Positions 34,060 to 43,680 of a stretch of DNA of 64,000 nucleotides are shown here, piece by piece. A program made the position numbers and the translations under genes. The stretch covers positions 1 to 64,000 of the forward strand of contig JAUNIP010000005.1 in the NCBI GenBank assembly GCA_030523425.1. Reading direction: 5' to 3'. The notes under the pieces were generated by a model. That model saw nothing but the letters and a program-made list of their open reading frames with translations. It was not told the DNA's origin and did not search any database. This DNA comes from Coriobacteriia bacterium. GTDB taxonomy: Bacteria > Actinomycetota > Coriobacteriia > Coriobacteriales > Eggerthellaceae. Each line of letters opens with the position of its first letter. Position 1 is the first letter of the stretch.

Positions 34060-34722
34060 CTAATAGATGTTGTAGATGTTGCCCACGCCCATGTAGCCGT
34101 ATTCGTAGATGCAAAGGGCCACGAACAGCACTATGACCACGATTGCGCGGATGTTGGCGCCCCGGGGCGTGCAGCGCGACATGAAGAAACGCTCGCTTGC
34201 GGGGTAGGCCATCCACGTGAACAGCGTGACCAGCATGCCTAGCAGCAGGTCATTCACAATCCATGCCTGACCCAAAATGTTGCCCGGCAGCTGCGAATTG
34301 TCCCACAAGGGGTACACGCCGGCGGCGTTGGGCTGGTTCATCACCAGACCCATGCCCAGCTCCATTGCCATGGCCAACACCACGGCCACCAGGAAGAACA
34401 GCACGAACGGCCGCCAATTGCCCGGGAATTTCCGCTGGAAGAAATCCTTCAGCGGCACCATAAACACGGCGCAGATGACCACGCCGAAGCCGTATATCAT
34501 GAAGGGGTTGAGCGGGTCGTCGTACACGCCGGTTTCGGGGTCCACAATGCCGAACATCACGTCGTTGAACAGGCAATACGGAATTTCTATCCAGTGGCCT
34601 ATCAGGCTGTACAAGCAAAAGTACACCGCCACGTTGCGCCAGAATTCCCACTGGCGGATAGACGTCATGCCAAAGCGGCCACGATCTAATATTTCAAGCA
34701 GATAATACATACGCTCCGACAA
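34060..34722 (-). CDS. Multi-pass membrane protein, putative ABC-transporter type IV (CmpB-like)
   Basis: 220 residues with about six membrane segments. 'IEIPYCLFND', 'GVYDDPLNPFMIYGFGVVI' and 'MAMELGMGLVM' correspond to the pattern of the putative ABC-transporter type IV family. No ATPase gene is next to it, so transport is only suggested. It follows the IMPDH gene by 3 bp and is probably in the same transcript. Confidence 0.6.
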   Translation of the reverse strand: MSERMYYLLEILDRGRFGMTSIRQWEFWRNVAVYFCLYSLIGHWIEIPYCLFNDVMFGIVDPETGVYDDPLNPFMIYGFGVVICAVFMVPLKDFFQRKFPGNWRPFVLFFLVAVVLAMAMELGMGLVMNQPNAAGVYPLWDNSQLPGNILGQAWIVNDLLLGMLVTLFTWMAYPASERFFMSRCTPRGANIRAIVVIVLFVALCIYEYGYMGVGNIYNIY

Positions 34723-34725
34723 GCG

Positions 34726-36246
34726 CTACTGCACGTTGGTCACATAAGGGGTTTTGTCTTTCAGCAGCACGTCGTGGGCGCCACCTTCCACTATGCTGGT
34801 GGAGCTGATGACCGTCAGCTTGGCCTTCTGCTGGAACTCCGGGATGGTCAGGGCACCGCAATTGCACATGGTGCTCTTGATCTTCAGCAGCGTCACGGCT
34901 ATGTTGTCCTTCAGTTTGCCAGCATAAGGCACGTAAGAGTCCACGCCTTCTTCGAAGGACAGGCTCTTCTTGCCGCCCAGGTCATAGCGGCCCCAGTTGC
35001 GGGCGCGGGCGGACCCTTCGCCCCAGTATTCCTTCATGTAGGTGCCGTTCACCATCACCTTGTTGGACGGGCTTTCGTCGAAGCGGGCGAAGTAGCGCCC
35101 CAGCATCACGAAGTCGGCCCCCATGGCCAGCGCCAAGGAAATGTGGTGGTCATACACAATGCCGCCGTCGGAGCAGATGGGCACGTAAATGCCCGTTTCT
35201 TTGAAGTACTTGTCGCGCGCCTTGGCCACTTCTATGGTGGCGGTTGCCTGGCCGCGGCCGATGCCCTTCGTTTCGCGGGTAATGCAGATAGAGCCGCCGC
35301 CGATGCCAATCTTCACGAAGTCAGCCCCGGCTTCGGCCAAGAAGCGGAAGCCCTCTTCGTCCACCACGTTGCCCGCGCCAATCTTCACTTCGTTGCCGTA
35401 ATGTTCGCGCACCCATTCGATGGTCAGCCTCTGCCAGTCGGAAAAGCCTTCGGAGCTGTCAATGCACAGCACATCGGCACCGGCTTCCACCAGCGCAGGC
35501 ACGCGCTGCGCGAAGTCGCGGGAATTGATGCCCGCGCCCACCATGTAGCGCTTGTGGTCGTCTAACAGTTCGTCGGGGTTGCTTTTGTGCGAGTCGTAGT
35601 CCTTGCGGAATACCAGGCACACCAGGTTGTCGTTGGCGTCCACCAGCGGCAGGGAATTCAGCTTGTGGTCCCAAATGATGTCGTTGGCTTCCTTCAAGCT
35701 GGTAGTTTCGAACGGCGCCACCACCAACTTTTCGCGCGGAGTCATGAAATCCACCACGCGCTCGGTGCCGTCCATGCGCGTGACGCGGTAGTCGCGGCTG
35801 GTCACAATGCCCAACAGCTTGCCGCGCGATGCGCCATCGGACGTGACCGGCATGGTGGAAAACCCGTGGCGCTCCTTCAGCTCCAACACGTCAGCCAGCG
35901 TGCTTTCCGGCGAAAGGTTGGCCACGCTTTCCACGAAGCCCGCCTTGTAGGCCTTCACGCGCGCCACCATGGCGGCTTCCTGTTCGATGGTCTGGTTGCC
36001 ATAGATGAACGAAAGACCGCCTTCCGTGGCCAAGGCCACGGCCATCTTGTCATCCGAAACCGCAGCCATGATTGCCGAAACCATGGGAATGCTCAAGGTG
36101 AGCGGGCACTCTTCTTCGCCCTTGCGATACTTCACCAACGGGGTCTTCAGGCTGACCGAAGACGGGATGCAAGCAGAGGGGGTATGCCCCGGTACCAGCA
36201 AATACTCATTAAACGTACGGGACGGTTCCTCGTAGTAAAAAGCCAT
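34726..36246 (-). CDS. guaB: IMP dehydrogenase-family protein with CBS domains
   Basis: 506 residues from ATG 36246 (AGGAGAG upstream). CBS domains lie at about 115-235 ('[10 protein letters not shown]', '[10 protein letters not shown]'). The catalytic loop is '[17 protein letters not shown]' with the Cys that attacks IMP, and the phosphate site is '[26 protein letters not shown]'. The loop is '[10 protein letters not shown]' where most IMPDHs have 'GPGSICTTR', and the flap differs as well. It oxidises IMP to XMP in guanine synthesis if it is a true GuaB. Confidence 0.85.
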   Translation of the reverse strand: MAFYYEEPSRTFNEYLLVPGHTPSACIPSSVSLKTPLVKYRKGEEECPLTLSIPMVSAIMAAVSDDKMAVALATEGGLSFIYGNQTIEQEAAMVARVKAYKAGFVESVANLSPESTLADVLELKERHGFSTMPVTSDGASRGKLLGIVTSRDYRVTRMDGTERVVDFMTPREKLVVAPFETTSLKEANDIIWDHKLNSLPLVDANDNLVCLVFRKDYDSHKSNPDELLDDHKRYMVGAGINSRDFAQRVPALVEAGADVLCIDSSEGFSDWQRLTIEWVREHYGNEVKIGAGNVVDEEGFRFLAEAGADFVKIGIGGGSICITRETKGIGRGQATATIEVAKARDKYFKETGIYVPICSDGGIVYDHHISLALAMGADFVMLGRYFARFDESPSNKVMVNGTYMKEYWGEGSARARNWGRYDLGGKKSLSFEEGVDSYVPYAGKLKDNIAVTLLKIKSTMCNCGALTIPEFQQKAKLTVISSTSIVEGGAHDVLLKDKTPYVTNVQ

Positions 36247-36397
36247 CGGACTCTCCTGTTCTGTGCCGAAGTGCGGGCTTTTCATTCAAAATGTGCACGC
36301 ATTCCATTATAGACAGCCAAACGCCTGCGCTTCCAAGAAAAAAGCGCAGATGGCGAAAACGTTTGCGAAGGCGCGTTGTTCCAACCGGAGCCGCGCG

Positions 36398-37822
36398 CTA
36401 TGCGTTGCGCAGGAAGGCTTCGTAGCCTTTGCAGGCTTCGTAGATGTCAGCTTTGCTGGTTACTTCCCAGGGGGCGTGCATGGAAAGCACGGCCACGCCA
36501 CTGTCTATGACATCCATGTCGTAGCGGGCGGGGATGAACGCTATGGTGCCGCCGCCGCCTGCGTCCACTTTGCCCAGTTCGGCGGTTTGGAAGGCCACGC
36601 CGGCATTGTCCATCACTTTGCGCACGTGCGCCATGAATTCGGCAGACGCATCGTTGCTGCCAGATTTGCCGCGGGCGCCGGTGTACTTGTTGAACACCAG
36701 GCCACGGCCCAAAAACGCGGCGTTCTTTTCCTCAAACACGCTGGCATACAGCGGGTCAACACCGGCCGACACATCGCTGGAAAGCATGCGCGATGCCGCC
36801 AGCGCGCGGCGTAGGTTCAGCATGCCGCCGCAGTCGGCCAGCTCCATGACTTCGGCCATGGTGTTTTCGAAGAACAGCGATTCCATGCCCGAAGCACCCA
36901 CGCTGCCGATCTCTTCCTTGTCCACCAGCACGCACACCACCGTCTTCGTGGGGTTTTCCACGGCCAGCTGCGCCACCAGGCTGGTGTAGGCGCACACGCG
37001 GTCGTCTTGCCCGTAGCCAATAACCATGCTGCGGTCGAAGCCCAGTTCACGCGCGGGGCCGGCGGGCACAATCTCCAATTCGGCCGAAAGGAAGTCCTCT
37101 TCGGTAATGCCGTATTTTTCTTCCAGCAGCTGCAGGCACAGCGCCTTCACGGGGGCCTTCTTGGCCTCCTTTTGCTCGTCGGTCAAATCGTCGCCACCGT
37201 CGTCTTCGCCAAACACCAGCGGACGGCCGCCCACCAGCAGGTCAAGGTCTTCGCCTTCCACAATCTTGTCGGTCTTTTTGGCCATCTGCGCAGCTCCCAG
37301 GTGAGGCAGAATGTCGGTCACGCAAAACACCGGGTCAGACGGGTCTTCGCCCACCACCACCGGCACCACGGTGCCGTCAGTTTTCGCCACCACGCCATGC
37401 AGCGCCAGCGGCAACGTGACCCATTGGTACTTCTTGATGCCGCCGTAGTAGTGCGTGTCCAACAGTGCCAAGTCCTTGGATTCGTACAGCGGGTTTTGCT
37501 TTAGGTCCAAGCGCGGGGAATCGATGTGCGCGCCCAAAATGTTGAAGCCTTCGGTCAGCGGAGCGCAACCCAGATGCACCAGCACCAGCGCCTTGCCGTG
37601 CGTGTGCGCCCACACCTTGCTGCCCGCCGCCAACGGCGCACCTTCGCGCACGGCGTCTTCCAGCGAAACATACCCTGCCGCTTCGGCAAGGCGAATGGCC
37701 GCTTGCGCGCATTCGCGTTCGGTCTTGTTTTCGCTGATGAAAGCTATGTAGTCTTGAGACAGCTGCTCCAGTTCGCCAAGCTGCTCGGGCGTGTAGGTGG
37801 TCCAGGCGTTCTTGCGTTCCAT
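36398..37822 (-). CDS. M18-family aspartyl aminopeptidase-like zinc peptidase
   Basis: 474 residues. 'GAHIDSPRLDLKQNPLYE' carries the first metal His and Asp, 'VDKEEIGSVGASGMES' the catalytic Glu pair and 'SDVSAGVDPLYASVFEEKNAAFLGRG' further metal ligands. Members form large dodecamers that trim N-terminal acidic or neutral residues. It lacks a signal peptide and acts in the cytoplasm. A 21-bp gap separates it from the YerC gene upstream. Confidence 0.9.
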   Translation of the reverse strand: MERKNAWTTYTPEQLGELEQLSQDYIAFISENKTERECAQAAIRLAEAAGYVSLEDAVREGAPLAAGSKVWAHTHGKALVLVHLGCAPLTEGFNILGAHIDSPRLDLKQNPLYESKDLALLDTHYYGGIKKYQWVTLPLALHGVVAKTDGTVVPVVVGEDPSDPVFCVTDILPHLGAAQMAKKTDKIVEGEDLDLLVGGRPLVFGEDDGGDDLTDEQKEAKKAPVKALCLQLLEEKYGITEEDFLSAELEIVPAGPARELGFDRSMVIGYGQDDRVCAYTSLVAQLAVENPTKTVVCVLVDKEEIGSVGASGMESLFFENTMAEVMELADCGGMLNLRRALAASRMLSSDVSAGVDPLYASVFEEKNAAFLGRGLVFNKYTGARGKSGSNDASAEFMAHVRKVMDNAGVAFQTAELGKVDAGGGGTIAFIPARYDMDVIDSGVAVLSMHAPWEVTSKADIYEACKGYEAFLRNA

Positions 37823-37843
37823 GCGTTTCTCCTTCTGCGGCAG

Positions 37844-38134
37844 CTAAGCCCGCTTTGCCAGAATATCTAATGCCGCCCGGTAGCCGCCCGCCCCATAGCC
37901 CAGGCACTTCGAAACCCGTGCGATGGTGGTGGCAGAAGCGCCCGTGGCGGCTTCAATGGCGCTGTAAGAACAGCCCTGGTCAAGCAGCTGGGCCACTTCC
38001 AGGCGCTGGGACGTGTCCTTGATTTCGCGAATGGTGAACAGGTCTTCCAACAGGGCATACAGCTCTTCTTTGTCCTGCATAGCGCACAGAACGTCCAGCA
38101 AATTCTCAACTTCGGGCGTTCTTAGGTTATCCAC
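37844..38134 (-). CDS. YerC/YecD family TrpR-like regulator
   Basis: 96 residues. The TrpR-type helix-turn-helix is in the C-terminal half ('CSYSAIEAATGASATTIARVSKCLGYGAGGY'), and 'LFTIREIKDTSQRLEVAQLLDQG' precedes it. This is the YerC/YecD family of short regulators of unknown ligand, found in Gram-positives. It is 11 bp downstream of the LCP gene. Confidence 0.88.
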   Translation of the reverse strand: MDNLRTPEVENLLDVLCAMQDKEELYALLEDLFTIREIKDTSQRLEVAQLLDQGCSYSAIEAATGASATTIARVSKCLGYGAGGYRAALDILAKRA

Positions 38135-38145
38135 GGCGCAATGCC

Positions 38146-39702
38146 TTACATGTAGTCGGAACCCACAACCACCAAGAAGTCGTAACCGGTGGGTATGGTG
38201 TAGGTGCCGTCGTTGAGCATGGTTTTGCCCGTGCCTAACGCTGCGGAAAGCTTGGCAGCTTCTTGCTGTTGCGAACTGCTGGAATACACCACCAGCGAAT
38301 ACGTGTAGGACATGGATTCGGCGTTGGCTGAATCGGTGGTATAGCCCATGTTTTGGAACACCGCGGCTGCCTTCGCCGCCGCGCCTTCTATGCCGCCACC
38401 GTTGCGCACGGCTATGGCGCCCTTCGTGCCCGACGCCGCAGCCGTAGGAACCTCTTCGCCATACGACGCGGCGGTGCTCCCGTCGCCGTTGCTGGAAATG
38501 ATCACGCCCGTGGCTTCGTCGATCACGGTTTCAGACGCAGGCGGAAGCCCGGCGTCCATGCGCTGCATCATGGTGGTCCACGCAGGCACGTTCAGAATTT
38601 CGTACCACGTATCGTTCAGGTAGGCCGAATCGGTGGGCATCTGGGCCGAATAGATGTCGGTGGCCGGGTCTATGCCGCGCATGGTGTTTGCGATGCTTAG
38701 GATGTCCGGCACCGAAAGGTCGGTGGCCACGTTTTCAGAAATGGCGTTGACCGCGCTGATGATGGTGGGCAAGTCGGAATCCAAGATCTTTTTGGCAATG
38801 GCGCCTAACACCATGCGCTGGTTGGCGGCGCGCATTTCGTCGCCCTTGCCATATTCGTCGTAGGTGTGGCGCGAACGGCACAATATGAGCACGCCGTCAC
38901 CGTCAAGCGTTTGCCAGCCGGCGTCTAAATGCCCGCCCGCCTCTTCGTCGTTGATTTCCATGGGAACTTCAACTTCCACGCCGCCGATGGCTTCCACCAC
39001 GTTGTACAAGCCGTCAATGTTCACTTCGCCGTAGTGCGAAATATCCACGCCGGAAAGCTGCTCCACCACGGTGATGGCATAGGCCGCACCCCCTAAGGTG
39101 TAGGCCGCGTTCAGCTTGTTTTCGCCGTAGGTGCCCATGTCAACTAAGGTGTCACGCTGCAGGCTGATCATGGAAACCTGCACGTTTTGCGGGTCCACAC
39201 GCACCAGCATCATGGAGTCGGTGCGGTATATGCCGTCGAATTCGGGGTCTTCATCTCGCCACGAAGCGCCGTCGGTGCCCAGAAGCAGCATGTAGAAGGG
39301 GTCGCCCGTATAGGTGGTGTCGCCTAAGGCCTGCAGGGTTTCATCCGTGACGCCCTTGCTCAGGTTGTCCGAAATGGTTTTGTAGTACGCGAAGGCCGCA
39401 CCTGCGCCTACCACCACAACCAGCAGCAGCACCACGCCCACCACCGTAAAGATGGTGCGGTTGCGGCGCTTGCGGCGCGCCTTCTTCTGCTGGAGGGCCA
39501 CGTTTTCGCGGGAATACCTGCTGGCATCAACCGGCTGGCTGTAATCGGTGGCATTGGCCGCCTGCCCCATGGAACTGCGCGAATAACGGGCGTAATCCTG
39601 CTGCTGCGCACCGCCGCTGCGGCTGTAGCGACTGTAGTCGCTGGCGCTTTGTTCCCCGTATATTTGCGCGTCCCTGCGCGGGGTTCTGGAATTTCTGGCC
39701 AT
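38146..39702 (-). CDS. LytR-CpsA-Psr (LCP) family cell-wall glycopolymer ligase
   Basis: 518 residues from ATG 39702. The cytoplasmic N-terminus contains repeated 'YSRYSRS'-like motifs (six Tyr-Ser-Arg units between 20 and 65). A membrane helix follows (about 83-107). The LCP domain has 'MLLLGTDGASWRDEDPEFDG', 'RTDSMMLVRVD', 'ISLQRDTLVDM' and 'RSRHTYDEYGKGDEMRAANQR'. A LytR_C domain ends the protein. LCP enzymes attach anionic polymers to peptidoglycan outside the cell. The Tyr/Ser/Arg repeats may be phosphorylated; that is inference. Confidence 0.92.
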   Translation of the reverse strand: MARNSRTPRRDAQIYGEQSASDYSRYSRSGGAQQQDYARYSRSSMGQAANATDYSQPVDASRYSRENVALQQKKARRKRRNRTIFTVVGVVLLLVVVVGAGAAFAYYKTISDNLSKGVTDETLQALGDTTYTGDPFYMLLLGTDGASWRDEDPEFDGIYRTDSMMLVRVDPQNVQVSMISLQRDTLVDMGTYGENKLNAAYTLGGAAYAITVVEQLSGVDISHYGEVNIDGLYNVVEAIGGVEVEVPMEINDEEAGGHLDAGWQTLDGDGVLILCRSRHTYDEYGKGDEMRAANQRMVLGAIAKKILDSDLPTIISAVNAISENVATDLSVPDILSIANTMRGIDPATDIYSAQMPTDSAYLNDTWYEILNVPAWTTMMQRMDAGLPPASETVIDEATGVIISSNGDGSTAASYGEEVPTAAASGTKGAIAVRNGGGIEGAAAKAAAVFQNMGYTTDSANAESMSYTYSLVVYSSSSQQQEAAKLSAALGTGKTMLNDGTYTIPTGYDFLVVVGSDYM

Positions 39703-39974
39703 GGACTTAAAGCACCTCCAGGAAAAGCCCTTGCGTGCCGAAAGGGGCACCTCCAAGGGGCAAACGCAAACCTGTCAGGCCTTCACAAGACCCCAGGGCA
39801 CACGAAACTATGCGGTAACTGTCGCTCATAGCAGGTTATTTTCTAATTCCCCCGCACGCATAGCAAGCCGCACGGCGCATTTTTCAGAAAACAATAAGAA
39901 ATCGCCACAGGTTTGCAACATGCGTGCGGAACCCCCTGCGCGCATGCCCGCCCGCGAAGCGCCCAGCCCGCGAG

Positions 39975-42146
39975 CTATTCCACATGCAGACGCGTACACA
40001 TCACCCGGTTGGCCGCCAATTCCACGGAATCGTCCAACGCGGGCAGCTGCGTTGCCTGCGTGCCCAGCCGTGCCGCTTGACGCGTCAGCGCCAGGCGCAG
40101 CAAGGCATCCGCCACTTCGGGATTCTTGCCCAGCAACGGCCCGTGCAAATACGTGCCCACCACGTTTTTGTAACGGGCGCCGTCGGCTTTGTCGGTGTCG
40201 TTGTTGCCGTGGCCCACCGAAGACACCACGCTCCCGAACGGCTTCACGCCCGCACCCAAGTAGGTGCGCCCCGCATGGTTTTCGTATCCCACCACGGGGG
40301 TTTTCGCCAAGTCAGAATGCAGAACTATGTTTTCGATCAGACGATTGCCGGAACCGCCTTCCGCGCGGCCCGTGCGCAGGTCTATGATCCCCAAGCCGGG
40401 AACGTCTTCTTCGCCTAACAGCCACGTGGAGCCCAGAATTTGGTAGCCGCCGCAGATGGCCAACAACACGCCGTCGCTTTCCACGAAGGCTTTCAGTTGG
40501 TCTGCCATGGCCACCAAGTCTTGGGACGCCAAGCGCTGTTCGCGGTCGGGTCCGCCGCCTAAGAACACCAGGTCAACCTGGGACAAGTCCACGCTTTCGC
40601 CGTGCTGGACCCGCCGCACTTCCACCGGCAGGCCGCGCCACTGCATGCGGCGCTGCAGCACGGTCACGTTGCCGCCGTCGCCATACAGGTTCAGCAGGTC
40701 GGGGAACAAGTGCGCTATCACCAGCGGCTGCAATTCGCTGTCCGGCTGCGGCATGTCAATCTTGGCCTGCACGCATTCTGCTTGGTCAACCAAATGCAGG
40801 GCATAGCGCTCCCCTTGCGCGGCCAAATCTTCCGTTTCGCGCTTGACCGCCGGCAGCGCCGTGTAGTTGGCAATCAAGTACGCCTTCACTTCCACGGGCA
40901 AGTTGGAAATGCGCACGAACATATCCCGCGCGCCGGTCACCACCTGGGCGTTGATGCCGGCATACTTCAGGCGCACCTGCATGTCGTTAGCGCGCTGACC
41001 GCCGGCAAACACCACCAGGTCGTCCCGGGCGGCCAACTCTTCGAAGTCTATGTCCCACAGCCACGAAATGTCGTGCCCGTCGGCTTCTTGGTCGTTGATG
41101 AAAAACGCCACCGCGCGCGGACCTTCGCCTTGCGTGACCAGCTTCAGGTTCTGGTTGAAGCCCGTGGGGTTTTTCGCCAGGTTCAGCAGCACCTGCCTGC
41201 CGCCCACCGTAAGGGATTGCAGCCTGCCGTTTGCAGGGCTGAACCGATTGACGGTGCTTTGCACCACCGGCAGCGAACAGCCCGCCAGCTGAGCCGCTAT
41301 GGCCACCGCCGCCACGTTATACACCATGTAGGCCCCGCCGAAGGGCGTGGACAGCGCCCAGGGCTCCCCCGCTTCGGGCGTGATGGTGAACGTGGTGCCC
41401 TCTTCGCCAATGGTAACGTTTGAAAGGGCGAAATCCAGCGGCGGGCGCTTGAAGTCGCACTGCGTGCAGCGGAAGTTGCCCAGCTGGCCGTACTGGCGGT
41501 ACTCGTAGGCCAGCATGCCTTCGCATTCTTGGCACATCTGCGCGTCGCTTACGGTGTTTTGCGGCAGATGCAAATCTTCGTTGATGCCGAAGGCCAGCGT
41601 TTCGTTTTGCACCTTGTTGGCCACCACGCAACACTGCGGGTCATCGGCGTTGTATATCAGCATGGTTTCGGGGGAATTCTTCAGCGCCCCCACAATGGCG
41701 TCCTGCACGCGATCTATTTCGCCGCAGCGGTCAAGTTGGTCGCGGAACAGGTTCAACAGCACCACGTACGACGCCTTCAACTGCGGCAGCGAATGCGCCA
41801 ACCACAGTTCATCGCTTTCGATGACACCCCAATCCACCACGTCGGAATGCAGCAACGCCGTGGCCACGCCGGAATCCAGGTTGGCCCCTTCGCGATTGCA
41901 CACCACGCTGCCGTCGGCGTTTTCAATGCAGTCGGCAATCATGTTGTTCACGGTGGTCTTCCCGTTGGTGCCCACCACCACAATGCAGCCTTTGCGGATA
42001 CGAGAACGCAGGTGCCTGATAAGCTGAGGGTCGATCATCAAGCCCACCTTGCCGGGGAAATTGCCCGCCGTGCGGTGGAACACATTTTTCAACCCCCAGG
42101 TAGCCACCGCGCCTACCGCGCATGCGCAGGAGTAGCGAAAACCCAC
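39975..42146 (-). CDS. murT-gatD: Fused lipid II isoglutaminyl synthase MurT-GatD
   Basis: 723 residues. The MurT part has the ATP loop 'VVGTNGKTT' (57-65), a four-cysteine zinc ribbon (C205xxC208, C227xxC230) and the DUF1727 end with 'DIDFEELAARDDLVVFAGGQRANDMQVRLKY'-type sequence (to about 440). After a linker, the GatD glutaminase starts near 473 ('LVIAHLFPDLLNLYGDGGN') with nucleophile Cys565 in 'AICGGYQ' and His668 in 'YLHGP'. MurT and GatD are normally two proteins that together amidate glutamate of lipid II. Here no stop or start lies between them. Confidence 0.9.
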   Translation of the reverse strand: MGFRYSCACAVGAVATWGLKNVFHRTAGNFPGKVGLMIDPQLIRHLRSRIRKGCIVVVGTNGKTTVNNMIADCIENADGSVVCNREGANLDSGVATALLHSDVVDWGVIESDELWLAHSLPQLKASYVVLLNLFRDQLDRCGEIDRVQDAIVGALKNSPETMLIYNADDPQCCVVANKVQNETLAFGINEDLHLPQNTVSDAQMCQECEGMLAYEYRQYGQLGNFRCTQCDFKRPPLDFALSNVTIGEEGTTFTITPEAGEPWALSTPFGGAYMVYNVAAVAIAAQLAGCSLPVVQSTVNRFSPANGRLQSLTVGGRQVLLNLAKNPTGFNQNLKLVTQGEGPRAVAFFINDQEADGHDISWLWDIDFEELAARDDLVVFAGGQRANDMQVRLKYAGINAQVVTGARDMFVRISNLPVEVKAYLIANYTALPAVKRETEDLAAQGERYALHLVDQAECVQAKIDMPQPDSELQPLVIAHLFPDLLNLYGDGGNVTVLQRRMQWRGLPVEVRRVQHGESVDLSQVDLVFLGGGPDREQRLASQDLVAMADQLKAFVESDGVLLAICGGYQILGSTWLLGEEDVPGLGIIDLRTGRAEGGSGNRLIENIVLHSDLAKTPVVGYENHAGRTYLGAGVKPFGSVVSSVGHGNNDTDKADGARYKNVVGTYLHGPLLGKNPEVADALLRLALTRQAARLGTQATQLPALDDSVELAANRVMCTRLHVE

Positions 42147-42210
42147 TATCGCTTCCCTTCTTCAGTCCAAAACGGGCAGCGCACAAGGCCCTGCCAACAA
42201 GAGAATCTTA

Positions 42211-42240
42211 AGTATGGCACACTCCTGGGGGTTTTTTCAA
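42211..42240 (-). promoter_or_regulatory. Candidate promoter of murT-gatD
   Basis: On the minus strand TTGAAA (42240-42235) and CATACT (42216-42211) are 18 bp apart. They lie 65-95 bp before the ATG at 42146, back to back with the tRNA-Leu promoter. Confidence 0.5.
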
Positions 42241-42248
42241 AATATGTC

Positions 42249-42277
42249 TTGCAAACCACCATTTGAGCGCGTAATAT
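42249..42277 (+). promoter_or_regulatory. Promoter of tRNA-Leu
   Basis: TTGCAA (42249-42254) and TAATAT (42272-42277) are 17 bp apart, 39 bp before the mature tRNA 5' end. Both hexamers are close to the vegetative consensus. Confidence 0.6.
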
Positions 42278-42316
42278 ACAACCTTGCCTGTTACGAAGGC
42301 GCTTCGTAACGCAGCT

Positions 42317-42403
42317 GCGGGTGTGGCGGAATTGGCAGACGCGTACGGTTCAGGTCCGTATGGGGGTAACCCCATGAAGGTTCAAGTCCTTTCACCCGCA
42401 CCA
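42317..42403 (+). tRNA. tRNA-Leu, anticodon CAG, CCA encoded
   Basis: 87 bases. GCGGGTG pairs with CACCCGC, followed by A and CCA. The anticodon loop TTCAGGT gives CAG at 42351-42353. The long variable arm TGGGGGTAACCCCA marks a type II tRNA, and TTCAAGT is the T-loop. Confidence 0.96.
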
Positions 42404-42412
42404 TTTGAAAGC

Positions 42413-42438
42413 AAGCCGGACTTCGGTCCGGCTTTTTT
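42413..42438 (+). terminator. Intrinsic terminator after tRNA-Leu
   Basis: AAGCCGGAC-TTCG-GTCCGGCTT followed by TTTT: a stable UUCG tetraloop hairpin with a T-run, 10 bp after the tRNA. Confidence 0.93.
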
Positions 42439-42465
42439 GTTGCCGCGTGCGGCCCGAAGCGCAAG

Positions 42466-42502
42466 AAGGCCCCCGCCGCAGTTCACACGCGGCGGGGGCC
42501 TT
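42466..42502. terminator. Strong hairpin between tRNA-Leu and ilvE
   Basis: Fourteen-base perfect arms AAGGCCCCCGCCGC and GCGGCGGGGGCCTT surround a nine-base loop. It lies 24 bp after the ilvE stop on the minus strand. T-tracts are short (CTT) on both sides, but stem strength suggests it ends ilvE transcripts. Confidence 0.65.
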
Positions 42503-42526
42503 CGCTGTCACCTGATGCAGCGCGCG

Positions 42527-43564
42527 TTATGCAATCTTCACAATCCAGCCTTCGGGGGCTTCCACGGTGCCCGCCTGGATGCCGGTCAGCGTTTCGCGCA
42601 GCTTCTTCATCACCGGGCCGGACGTTTCTGCGCCATCTGGGAAGGTCACGTCTACGCCTTCCGCCTTTATATGGCCTACCGGGCTGATAACAGCAGCGGT
42701 GCCGCACAGGCCGCATTCCACGAAATCGCCGTTGGTGATTTCTTCGAACTTCACGGGGCGCTCAATCACGTTCATGCCCAATATGTCGGTGGCCACAGTC
42801 ACCAGCGAACGGCGCGTGATGGAAGGCAGAATGGAATCGGTGAACGACTTCGGCACCACCAAATTGCCCTGCTTGTCCACCAGCAGCACGTTAGCCCCGC
42901 CGGTTTCTTCCACGTAGGTGCGGCTCTGGGAATCCAAATACAGGTTTTCCGCGAAGCCCGCAGCATGGGCCTTCTCACCCGGATACAGGCTCATGGCGTA
43001 ATTCAGGCCAGCCTTGATGTTGCCGGTGCCATGGGGCGCCGCACGGTCGTAATCGGCCACGGTGATGGTGACGGCGGTGTCTCCCCCTTTGAAATAGGGG
43101 CCCACCGGCGTGACCAAGATGCGGAACTGGTATTCGGTTGCCGGGCTTACGCCAATAACCACGCCCGTGGCGAACATGTAAGGGCGCACATACAGCGTGG
43201 CACCGCAGCCATACGGCGGCACCCAGCTGGCATTTGCGGCCACAACCTGCTTCACCGCTTCGATGAACTTGTCTTCCGGGAACGCCGGCATGCACAGACG
43301 CTTCGCGGAATCAGCCATGCGCTGGGCGTTAAGATCAGGGCGGAAGCACACTATTTCGCCGCTTTCGGTGGTGTAGGCCTTCAAGCCTTCGAACACTTCC
43401 TGGCAGTAATGCAGAATGCCTGCGCATTCGCTCATGGTCACGGTATGGTCGGAGGTCAGCTCGCCTTCGCCCCATGCGCCGTCTTTGTAGTTGCACACGT
43501 AGCTGTAGCTGGTTTCCCTGTAGCTGAAGGGCAGGCTGCTCCAGTCCAGATTTTGCTTCTCCAT
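42527..43564 (-). CDS. ilvE: Branched-chain amino acid aminotransferase
   Basis: 345 residues, the length of the IlvE type II group. The PLP lysine is in 'NIKAGLNYAMSLYP'. 'YVRPYMFATGVVIGVSPA' and 'LYLDSQSRTYVEETGGANV' are family blocks, and 'LPSITRRSLVTVATDILGM' follows. It interconverts Leu, Ile and Val with their keto acids. Short spacing or operon partners are lacking. Confidence 0.94.
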   Translation of the reverse strand: MEKQNLDWSSLPFSYRETSYSYVCNYKDGAWGEGELTSDHTVTMSECAGILHYCQEVFEGLKAYTTESGEIVCFRPDLNAQRMADSAKRLCMPAFPEDKFIEAVKQVVAANASWVPPYGCGATLYVRPYMFATGVVIGVSPATEYQFRILVTPVGPYFKGGDTAVTITVADYDRAAPHGTGNIKAGLNYAMSLYPGEKAHAAGFAENLYLDSQSRTYVEETGGANVLLVDKQGNLVVPKSFTDSILPSITRRSLVTVATDILGMNVIERPVKFEEITNGDFVECGLCGTAAVISPVGHIKAEGVDVTFPDGAETSGPVMKKLRETLTGIQAGTVEAPEGWIVKIA

Positions 43565-43680
43565 CGGAATCGTCTCCTTGAATCCTTGTGCGTACAGATA
43601 GTGGCTATCTTACGCCTTTTTGAGGGGTTCGTATTTCAAGTTGGTTACAGAATGCGGCGAATTACGTCGCGCGCCGGCAC

